A stretch of DNA of 64,000 nt from Pseudomonas monteilii NBRC 103158 = DSM 14164. Its GTDB lineage: Bacteria; Pseudomonadota; Gammaproteobacteria; Pseudomonadales; Pseudomonadaceae. A program made the position numbers and the translations under genes. Positions 57,932-64,000 of this stretch are shown here, piece by piece; within the stretch, counting starts at the first letter, position 1; each line of letters opens with the position of its first letter. The DNA lies in contig NZ_BBIS01000037.1 of NCBI RefSeq assembly GCF_000730605.1, positions 1-64,000 of the forward strand, read 5' to 3'. Under the pieces are notes generated by a model. It worked only from the letters and a program-made list of their open reading frames with translations. It searched no databases and had not been told where the DNA came from.

Positions 57932-58294
57932 ACGCTTGAAGGGGTCGTAACGACCGGCTCGCTTCTAAGCAGAAGGGCTTCGCAATCAAGCGCGCTTTAT
58001 AACCCATCGTTATAGTTGAGTCAACTGCAGCACCTATGATCAACAGAGTGAAGGGTCGAGCGAACGGGTAATTGACACCTTGCTGTCATTACGCCACTGT
58101 TGCCCTTTTATTGGATCCAAGAGTATGCGGCGATGACTCAGTCCGACGCTTGCGAGCGTGTCGTGCGCCCACGGCTGATCTGGCGGCTGCGCATCAGCCC
58201 GATACTGGTCGAGCCTGAACGGTGACGGCTGTCTGTCGCCGGGCGTGTTCGGCTAAGCTCATTTTGTTCCTCCCGCTGTGCCAGTGGAGTTTGC
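57932..58294. other. tRNA-Leu upstream region and leader of the kinase operon
   Basis: Besides the tRNA promoter at 57996-58024, this 363-bp gap contains a possible 30-codon ORF (58133-58225, starting MTQSDACERVVRPRL) that lacks a good ribosome binding site. GTGGAG lies before the kinase ATG at 58295. I see nothing else. Confidence 0.4.
57996..58024 (-). promoter_or_regulatory. Sigma-70 promoter of tRNA-Leu
   Basis: On the minus strand TTGACT (58024-58019) and TATAAA (58001-57996) are 17 bp apart, close to the ideal sigma-70 spacing and sequence, about 65 bp before the tRNA 5' end. Confidence 0.8.
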
Positions 58295-59455
58295 ATGGTT
58301 TCAGCTGACTGCCCCGACCACCCCGTCATGCCTGCCCACCGCTACGAGCAGCTGGTTCAGTCGGTGGTGGACTACGCCATCTACATGCTTGACCCTGCCG
58401 GCCATGTGGTGTCGTGGAATGCCGGTGCGCAACGGATCAAGGGTTACCGCGCCGATGAAGTGATCGGCAAGCATTTCTCGCTGTTCTTCACGCAGCAGGA
58501 CTGTGCCGACGGCCGCCCGGAGCGCTTGTTGCGCCAAGCGCTGGAGCAGGGTGTAGCGCAGGATGAAGGGTGGCGGGTGCGCAAGGATGGTACACAGTTC
58601 TGGGCCTTGGCGGCGCTGGACGTGATCCGCGACGACCAGGGCCAGATCATCGGCCTGGCCAAAGTTACCCGGGACATCACCGACCGCCGCGAGTCGGCGA
58701 TGCAACTGGACGCGGTGCGCGCCCAGCTGTTCCAGGCGCAGAAACTGGAGGCCCTCGGCCAACTGACTGGCGGGCTGGCGCATGATTTCAACAACATGCT
58801 GACCATCATCATCAGTTCGGCGCGCCTGGCGATAGCCACCCAGGACCCGGCGCGTGCCCAGCGCATGCTGCAACATATTCTGGATGCCGGGCAGCGAGGC
58901 ACTGAACTGACCCAGCAACTGCTCAGCTTTGCCCGCCACCGCAAACTCGATGTGGCGTGTGTAGCGCCGGCAGACCTTGTAGCTGCCACGCGTGGGCTCC
59001 TGGAACATGCCCTGCCCAGTTCGATTGACCTGCAGGTGCAGTTGCAGGCGGACTTGCCGCTGATCGAAGTCGATGCCGGGCAATTGCAGATGGTGCTGCT
59101 GAACCTGTTGTTCAACGCCCGCGATGCCATCGCAGGGGAGGGCCGGATAGGCTTGACGGCCGAAGTAGTCGAACTGGCGGGCGAAGTGGAAGGATTGCAG
59201 GGCCGTTTCGTGCGTTTTGTGGTGGAAGACAGCGGCGAAGGCATTGCGCCTGAGGTATTGCCACGCATCTTCGAGCCGTTCTTCACGACCAAGCCTTTCG
59301 GCAAGGGCACTGGCTTGGGCCTTAGCCAGGTTTATGGCTTTGCCAGGCAGAGCGGCGGCGCCATTTATGTCGACAGTGAGCCCGGCCACGGAACTTCCAT
59401 GCAACTTTACTTGCCAACGTATCAGGACAAGACCCACAGCAATCTCGACAGGTGA
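58295..59455 (+). CDS. PAS-domain sensor histidine kinase
   Basis: The 386-aa soluble protein has a PAS domain (about residues 16-132: YEQLVQSVVDYAIYMLDPAGHVVSWNAGAQRIKGY ...). A dimerisation/phosphoacceptor helix follows with His163 (GGLAHDFNNML), then an ATPase domain with N-box LLNLLFNARDAI, DSGEGI, FFTTKPFGKGTGLGLSQVYG. No membrane segment is seen. The stop codon overlaps the region just before the KaiC-like gene, so the two are translationally close. The signal is unknown; the PAS fold and cytoplasmic place suggest redox, light or a small ligand. Confidence 0.92.
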   Translation: MVSADCPDHPVMPAHRYEQLVQSVVDYAIYMLDPAGHVVSWNAGAQRIKGYRADEVIGKHFSLFFTQQDCADGRPERLLRQALEQGVAQDEGWRVRKDGTQFWALAALDVIRDDQGQIIGLAKVTRDITDRRESAMQLDAVRAQLFQAQKLEALGQLTGGLAHDFNNMLTIIISSARLAIATQDPARAQRMLQHILDAGQRGTELTQQLLSFARHRKLDVACVAPADLVAATRGLLEHALPSSIDLQVQLQADLPLIEVDAGQLQMVLLNLLFNARDAIAGEGRIGLTAEVVELAGEVEGLQGRFVRFVVEDSGEGIAPEVLPRIFEPFFTTKPFGKGTGLGLSQVYGFARQSGGAIYVDSEPGHGTSMQLYLPTYQDKTHSNLDR

Positions 59456-59460
59456 GTATC

Positions 59461-60906
59461 ATGGCGCAGGCACTCAGGCGGCTGGTGACGGGTATCGAAG
59501 GGCTCGATGCCTTGCTCAAGGGTGGCTTGGTAGCCGGTGCCTCGTACATCATTCAGGGCCCGCCGGGCGCGGGCAAGACCATTCTCGCCAACCAGCTGGC
59601 CTGCGGCCATGTACGCGGCGGTGGCCGGGTGCTGGTGGCCACCTTGCTGAGCGAGTCGCATGACCGGCTGTTCCAGTACTTGGGCACGCTGGACTTCTTC
59701 GACCCTGCGCTAGTGGGCGACCAGATCCAGTTTGTCAGTGCCTTCGATACCCTTGAGCAGGAAGGGCTTGATGCCGTTGTGCGGCTGCTGCGCCAAGAAA
59801 TCGCCCGGCAGCAGGCCAGCTTGCTGATCGTCGACGGTGTACTTAATGCCCGGGTGCGCGCGGAAACTGCGCTGGACACCAAGAAGTTCGTCTCCGAGCT
59901 GCAGGGTCATGCGGCCTTCGCCGGCTGCACGGTGCTGCTGCTCACCAGCGCAAGGCTGGACGAGGGCAGCCCGGAGCACACCATGGTCGATGGCGTGATC
60001 GAGTTGGGTGAGCAACTGGTGGGCAGCCGCGCCGTGCGCCATATCCAGCTGCGCAAGACGCGCGGCAGTGGGGCGTTGTCGGGGCGCCACGAGTGCCTTA
60101 TCGATGAAAGCGGCATGCATGTCTACCCGCGCCTTGAGGCGTTGTTCAGCCACCCCAGCCAGCTGGGCAGCGCCATTCCTGCGCGCATCAGCAGCGGTGT
60201 GCCAAGCCTGGATGAAATGCTCGACGGCGGCCTGTCCACGGGGTCGGTCAGCTTGCTGATCGGGCCTTCGGGTATTGGCAAGACATCCTTGGGGCTGGCC
60301 TTTCTGGGTGCCAGCACTGCGCAAGCGCCGGGGCTGCATTTCGGCTTCTACGAAACACCCGAACGCCTGCGTAGCAAGGCTGCATCACTGGGTTACGACT
60401 TGGCAGCGATGGAGCGCGCCGGCAGCCTGCAGCTGTGCTGGCAACCGACCACCGAAGGTTTGTTGGACCAGGTCGGGGCGCGACTGCTCGAACGTGTCGA
60501 GGCGCAGGGCTGCAAGCGCGTGCTGGTTGATAGCCTCGGGGCGTTCAGCCGACTGGCTGTTGACCCGGCGCGTCTCAATGCATTTTTCCGCGCCTTGACC
60601 GGTGAACTGCGCGCGCGTGATGTGAGTGTGATGCTGACCTGGGAAATGCGCGATATCTTCGGCTCGGAAATCAGCGCCCCGGCCCCGGACCTGTCGAGCA
60701 TCGTCGACAACCTGATGCTGATGCGCTTCGTCGAGCTGGATTCGCAGCTGCGGCGCATGCTGTCGATCCTCAAGGTGCGTGACAGTCACCATGACCCTGC
60801 TTTGCACGAACTGCTTATGGGGCCGCAAGGCATTACCCTGCGCAAGGCGTTCGAAGGCGCCTGTGGCGTGCTCTCGGGAACGCCGGTGCCGCAAGGGGGC
60901 GGGTGA
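59461..60906 (+). CDS. KaiC-like double RecA-domain ATPase
   Basis: The 481-aa protein has two KaiC-type domains. Walker A motifs are GPPGAGKT (residues 33-40) and GPSGIGKT (about 269-276), with Walker B-like LLIVDG and RVLVDSLG. Both halves begin with the KaiC-style TGIEGLDALLKGGL and SGVPSLDEMLDGGL. KaiC is the ATPase core of the cyanobacterial clock, but no kaiA or kaiB is nearby. Here it is sandwiched between a kinase and a receiver protein. The ATG at 59461 has AGGTGAG upstream; a GTG at 59452 is also possible. Confidence 0.9.
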   Translation: MAQALRRLVTGIEGLDALLKGGLVAGASYIIQGPPGAGKTILANQLACGHVRGGGRVLVATLLSESHDRLFQYLGTLDFFDPALVGDQIQFVSAFDTLEQEGLDAVVRLLRQEIARQQASLLIVDGVLNARVRAETALDTKKFVSELQGHAAFAGCTVLLLTSARLDEGSPEHTMVDGVIELGEQLVGSRAVRHIQLRKTRGSGALSGRHECLIDESGMHVYPRLEALFSHPSQLGSAIPARISSGVPSLDEMLDGGLSTGSVSLLIGPSGIGKTSLGLAFLGASTAQAPGLHFGFYETPERLRSKAASLGYDLAAMERAGSLQLCWQPTTEGLLDQVGARLLERVEAQGCKRVLVDSLGAFSRLAVDPARLNAFFRALTGELRARDVSVMLTWEMRDIFGSEISAPAPDLSSIVDNLMLMRFVELDSQLRRMLSILKVRDSHHDPALHELLMGPQGITLRKAFEGACGVLSGTPVPQGGG

Positions 60907-60918
60907 CGGAGCAGGCCC

Positions 60919-61272
60919 ATGAACACCATCCTGATCGTCGATGACGAGTACCTGATTGCCGATATCCTCGGTTTTGCCCTGGAGGACGAAGGCTACCTGG
61001 TGGAAAAGGCGAGCAATGGCTGCAAGGCGCTGGAAGCGCTCAAGGAGAAGCGTGTTCAGCTGGTCATCACCGATTACATGATGCCGCTGCTAAACGGTGA
61101 AGAGCTGGTGCGCTCGATGCGTGAAGACCCGGCCTTGAGCGAGTTACCGGTCATCCTCATGAGCGGCGCACAGGCCAACCAGGGATGCCCGGAACTGTTC
61201 GCCGCCGTGTTCGACAAACCGTTCGACATGGACTGTATGGTCGCCAAGGTGCACGAACTGCTCGGCACCTGA
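60919..61272 (+). CDS. Single-domain response regulator (receiver)
   Basis: This 117-aa CheY-like receiver has acidic pair Asp8-Asp9 (LIVDDEY), phosphoacceptor Asp52 (VITDYMMP), the Ser of VILMSG and Lys in VFDKPF. No output domain is present. It starts 12 nt after the KaiC-like gene and is the third gene of the operon. It probably receives phosphate from the PAS kinase and acts by protein contact. Confidence 0.93.
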   Translation: MNTILIVDDEYLIADILGFALEDEGYLVEKASNGCKALEALKEKRVQLVITDYMMPLLNGEELVRSMREDPALSELPVILMSGAQANQGCPELFAAVFDKPFDMDCMVAKVHELLGT

Positions 61273-61317
61273 GGCGTGGGGCGATCAAGCGCGTCCGTGC
61301 GGCTTGAGGCAGGTCGC

Positions 61318-61515
61318 TCAGTGCGAGTCTTCGTGCTTTTCCGGGGCCGGGCTGCCGGCCTGGATGCGCTTGAAGATTTCTTCGCGATGAACCTGAACAT
61401 CTTTCGGTGCATCGATCCCGATCCTCACCTGCATCCCTTTGACGCCCAGAATGGTGACTTTGATGTCATCGTTGATGACGATGCTTTCGCCAACCTTGCG
61501 GGTGAGTATCAGCAT
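61318..61515 (-). CDS. csrA: Post-transcriptional regulator CsrA/RsmE
   Basis: The 65-aa RNA-binding protein begins MLILTRKVGESIVINDDIKV and has the conserved VRIGIDAPKDVQVHREEIF segment that forms the GGA-binding surface, plus a short variable tail. AAGGAG is 7 nt before the ATG at 61515; the longer upstream frame is its leader. Pseudomonads have several paralogues (RsmA, RsmE, RsmI); the sequence is closer to the RsmE type by eye. It converges on the kinase-KaiC-receiver operon. Confidence 0.93.
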   Translation of the reverse strand: MLILTRKVGESIVINDDIKVTILGVKGMQVRIGIDAPKDVQVHREEIFKRIQAGSPAPEKHEDSH

Positions 61516-61768
61516 GTAGATCTCCTTGGTGATGTAAAAGACCGCCGGGCTAATTGCCTTGGCGGCGGGAGCGGGTCCCTCTTCCTTCTCATTAAAGACG
61601 CTTTCGGCGGATAGTAATTCCCCGACAGACAAATTCTGTTGCGAGTCTTCAGTTGCAGGTGCCGAAGCAAACCGTCAGCGTTTTGCCGGTCAAGGTGCTC
61701 GGTGGCAAGAATAGGGCGCTTGGCGGCCAATGGGAAATTTCTTCGCATCATGGGGTGAATAGACAGGC

Positions 61769-62791
61769 TTAATGGTCATCCTGTTCCTCAAGTGCCTGCA
61801 GAAATATCAGCAATGCCACTTCTTCGGGGTCCAGCCCTTTGCGCACTCGGCTTTTCGGCAAGTTGGCCAGGCGCCCCAAGGCATAGTGCTCAAGTACCGC
61901 AGGGTGTATATAACAACGCCTGCACACTGCGGGCGTATTGCCAAGGCGTTTGGCGACCTGGCGGACTACTGCGGCGACTTGGCGTTTGGCCTCGGCGTCC
62001 GGCTCCCAGGCCAAGGGCTTCAGCAGGTCCAGGGCCAGGCTGCTGCCGGCCCAGGTGCGGTAGTCCTTGGCGGTGAAGTCGGCGCCGGTCAGCTGCTGCA
62101 GAAACTGGTTGACCTCGCTGGAGCCGACGCTGTGGCGCTGGCCGTCCTCATCCAGGTATTGAAACAGTGCCTGTCCGGGCAGCTCCATGCAGCGTTTGAG
62201 CAGGCTGGCAAGCCGCCGATCGTTGAGGGTGACGTTGTGCTCCACGCCGCGCTTGCCGCGGAACTGGAAGCGGATGGTGCTGCCTTTGATCTGCACATGA
62301 CGGTTGCGCAGGGTGGTCAGACCATACGACTGGTTGTCGCGCAGGTAGCGTTGATTACCAATGCGGATCAGGGTGTGGTCGAGCAAGCTCACTACCAGCG
62401 CCATCACTTTTTCCCGGTCCAGGCCTGGCCGTGCCAGGTGGCTCTCCAGTTGTGCGCGCAGTTCAGGCAGGGCCTGGGCAAAGGCCAGCATACGCCCATA
62501 CTTGTGCTGGTCGCGCAGCTCGCGCCACTGCGTGTGGTAGCGATACTGCTTGCGGCCACGCGCGTCGCGGCCGGTTGCTTGCAGGTGGCCCTGTGGGTCG
62601 GTGCATATCCACACATCCGTGTAGGCCGGCGGAATCACTAGCGAAGCGATACGGGCGAGGGTTTCGCTGTCGCGCACCCGTTGGCCATCGGTATCCAGGT
62701 AGATGAAACGGTCGCGCCAGCGTCGCCGGGTCAGGCCCGGCTGGCTGTCGTCAACGTAGTGCAGGGTGCGTGGCAGGGGGCAGTCGAGCAT
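61769..62791 (-). CDS. DNA topoisomerase IB
   Basis: This 340-aa poxvirus-like type IB topoisomerase relaxes supercoils through a 3'-phosphotyrosine. It has the N-terminal domain pattern RRRWRDRFIYLDTDGQRV, core residues GRKQYRYHTQWRELRD (Arg) and FQFRGKRGVEHNVTLNDRRLA (Lys), TWAGSSLALDLL and the catalytic Tyr294 in CRRCYIHPAVLE. Length and motifs agree with bacterial TopIB. Transcribed leftwards, it is separate from modC. Confidence 0.92.
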   Translation of the reverse strand: MLDCPLPRTLHYVDDSQPGLTRRRWRDRFIYLDTDGQRVRDSETLARIASLVIPPAYTDVWICTDPQGHLQATGRDARGRKQYRYHTQWRELRDQHKYGRMLAFAQALPELRAQLESHLARPGLDREKVMALVVSLLDHTLIRIGNQRYLRDNQSYGLTTLRNRHVQIKGSTIRFQFRGKRGVEHNVTLNDRRLASLLKRCMELPGQALFQYLDEDGQRHSVGSSEVNQFLQQLTGADFTAKDYRTWAGSSLALDLLKPLAWEPDAEAKRQVAAVVRQVAKRLGNTPAVCRRCYIHPAVLEHYALGRLANLPKSRVRKGLDPEEVALLIFLQALEEQDDH

Positions 62792-62848
62792 GGGCGGCAG
62801 GCCTCGATCAAGTCACTGATCAATGGACAACGCCCGTGTAAAGGATGC

Positions 62849-63940
62849 TCAGCCCAACAGGGCCACCGACTTGATCTGGGCAAACAGCGCCTGGCCCGGG
62901 TGCAGGCCGAGCTGGTCTGCCGAGAAGCGGGTGATGCGGGCGAGCAAGGCATTGCCGCCGGCATCCAGGCTCACCAGCACATGGGCCGGGTTATCGGCCG
63001 GGCGGCTTTCGCGCACACGCACCGGCAGGCGGTTGAGAATGCTCGATGTGCTGTCAGCCGTCAGCGCCAGGCTGACGTCCCGGGCCTGCACCTTGACCCG
63101 CAGGGTGCTGCCCATCACATGTGCCGTGTGGGCGATGCGCAACAGCGGCCCGCCGCTGCCGGGTAGACGCAGGTCGAGCAGGTCGTAGTGCGGGTCATGC
63201 CCCACCACCATGCCTTCGAAGACGACGCCGGCATCCTCGCCCTGGGCCAATGACAGATCCAGGCGTGCCAGGGTTTCGCCGATCGGGCCGCTGGCCACCG
63301 CCTTGCCTTGCTCCAGCAGTACCAGGTGGTCGGCCAGGCGTGCCACTTCATCCTGGGCGTGGCTGACATACACCAGCGGAATGTCCAGTTCGTCGTGCAG
63401 GCGCTCCAAGTAGGGCAGGATCTCGCGCTTGCGGGGCCCGTCCAGGGCCGCCAGGGGCTCGTCCATCAACAGCAGGCGCGGGCTGCTGAGCAGGGCGCGG
63501 GCAATGCCCACCCGCTGCGCTTCGCCGCCAGACAAGGTGGCAGGACGGCGTTCCAGCAAGTGGCCGATGCCCAGCAACTGGCACGCCTGCTCCAGGCTGA
63601 CCTTGCGCTCGGCAGCCGCCACCCGGCGCCAGCCGAACTCCAGGTTGCCGCGCACCGATAGGTGCGGGAACAGGCTGGCCTCCTGGAACACATAGCCAAC
63701 CGGGCGCAGGTGCGGTGCCTGGAAGTAGCCGCGGGCACTGTCTTCCCAGACTTCGCCGTTAACCTCGATGTAGGCGCTGGCGGCCCGTTCCAGCCCGGCC
63801 AGGCAGCGCAGGCAGCTGGTCTTGCCAGAGCCCGAGTGGCCGAACAGCGCGCTGATGCCGCGCCCGGGAAGGTGCAGGTCGACGTCCAGGGTAAAGTCGT
63901 CGCGCGCCAGGATCAGGCGCGCCACAATCGATGCGGTCAT
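62849..63940 (-). CDS. modC: Molybdate ABC transporter ATP-binding protein ModC
   Basis: This 363-aa ATPase has Walker A GHSGSGKT, signature LSGGEAQRVGIARAL, Walker B LLLMDEPLAALD and a C-terminal molybdopterin/TOBE (Mop-like) domain (about 285-360: STLRVKVQARDVSLAL ... NALLARITRFSADQLGL) typical of ModC. The ATG at 63940 lies 1 nt past the modB stop, with GGAG (63949-63946) inside the last modB codons. Molybdate supply is relevant to NicB in the same window, though the link is general. Confidence 0.93.
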   Translation of the reverse strand: MTASIVARLILARDDFTLDVDLHLPGRGISALFGHSGSGKTSCLRCLAGLERAASAYIEVNGEVWEDSARGYFQAPHLRPVGYVFQEASLFPHLSVRGNLEFGWRRVAAAERKVSLEQACQLLGIGHLLERRPATLSGGEAQRVGIARALLSSPRLLLMDEPLAALDGPRKREILPYLERLHDELDIPLVYVSHAQDEVARLADHLVLLEQGKAVASGPIGETLARLDLSLAQGEDAGVVFEGMVVGHDPHYDLLDLRLPGSGGPLLRIAHTAHVMGSTLRVKVQARDVSLALTADSTSSILNRLPVRVRESRPADNPAHVLVSLDAGGNALLARITRFSADQLGLHPGQALFAQIKSVALLG

Positions 63941-63941
63941 A

Positions 63942-64000
63942 TCAGCTCCAGCCAGCTTTGCCACGGCGCCCGGCGTACAACAGGAGCAGCACCAGGAAAG
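63942..64000 (-). CDS. modB: Molybdate ABC permease ModB, C-terminal end
   Basis: The last 18 codons read FLVLLLLYAGRRGKAGWS followed by TGA at 63944-63942, directly upstream of modC. A hydrophobic helix and basic end fit the C-terminus of the ModB permease. The rest lies beyond the right edge. Identification depends on modBC gene order. Confidence 0.75.
   Translation of the reverse strand, partial: FLVLLLLYAGRRGKAGWS

Noticed and set aside
57741..58043. Short open frames on both strands over the tRNA-Leu gene.
   Set aside because: They run through the tRNA sequence and show no protein-like features.
58295..61272. A cyanobacterial-type circadian clock.
   Set aside because: No kaiA or kaiB is in the neighbourhood, and KaiC homologues without them are known in non-clock roles.
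1..64000. CRISPR arrays, rRNA genes and toxin-antitoxin pairs.
   Set aside because: No regularly spaced repeats, no rRNA sequence, and no convincing toxin-antitoxin pair, even among the small genes at 53554-54366.

Overview
The window is chromosomal DNA of a fluorescent pseudomonad, most likely the Pseudomonas putida group. The evidence is GC-rich codon use, a complete nicotinate (nic) cluster whose protein lengths and catalytic residue numbers match those I know from P. putida (NicA 157 aa, NicB 1187 aa, NicC His47/Tyr215, NicD Ser101/Asp125/His245, NicX His318/Asp320), pcaIJ beside a chemoreceptor, an OprD-type porin, REP-like hairpins and the adhP/csrA/modC neighbourhood. The species call rests on memory of gene content, not on a search.

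Layout. 1-826: the end of an IS3-family element butts directly onto the start codon of arfB. 970-5076: pcaIJ of the beta-ketoadipate pathway with a PcaR operator, a chemoreceptor with a cytoplasmic sensor, and a 59-aa membrane protein. 5194-8011: a LysR regulator, a cytosine-deaminase-like amidohydrolase and an MFS transporter reduced by an internal deletion. 8043-22496: a pectin/galacturonate locus. An exo-polygalacturonase makes galacturonate units, a KdgM-type porin and an Opp/Dpp-type ABC importer with two binding proteins take them up, uronate dehydrogenase and an SMP-30 lactonase oxidise the monomer, an enolase-superfamily enzyme probably acts on the lactone or acid, and two GntR regulators control it. 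22601-36769: an XdhC-type cofactor gene and the nic regulon (nicS, nicAB, nicXR, nicCDEFTP), which takes nicotinate through 6-hydroxynicotinate, 2,5-dihydroxypyridine, N-formylmaleamate and maleamate to maleate and fumarate.

36888-51380: ordinary core genes. These are small hypothetical proteins, a LysR/TSUP pair, two GGDEF proteins, an SLC13 transporter, small cell-envelope proteins, a methyltransferase with its core deleted, a possible acyl-CoA kinase group (SDR, APH-fold kinase, SCP2, phosphatase) and sohB. 51535-54732: tRNA-Cys(GCA) and a collapsed integrated element of about 3.1 kb, bounded by a 43-bp repeat of the tRNA 3' half. It holds an integrase tail, an SRAP gene broken by one amber codon, a near-ideal LexA box and small orphan genes. 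Decayed acyltransferase DNA follows.

55435-64000: a DUF6434-like gene, adhP, a very acidic small protein, DoxX, tRNA-Leu(UAA) with a clear promoter, a three-gene PAS histidine kinase - KaiC-like ATPase - receiver operon beside csrA, topoisomerase IB, and modC with the end of modB. Several catabolic leaders (kdgM, both binding-protein genes, the MFS remnant) carry A-rich ARN-triplet runs like Hfq/Crc sites, which suggests shared carbon catabolite control.
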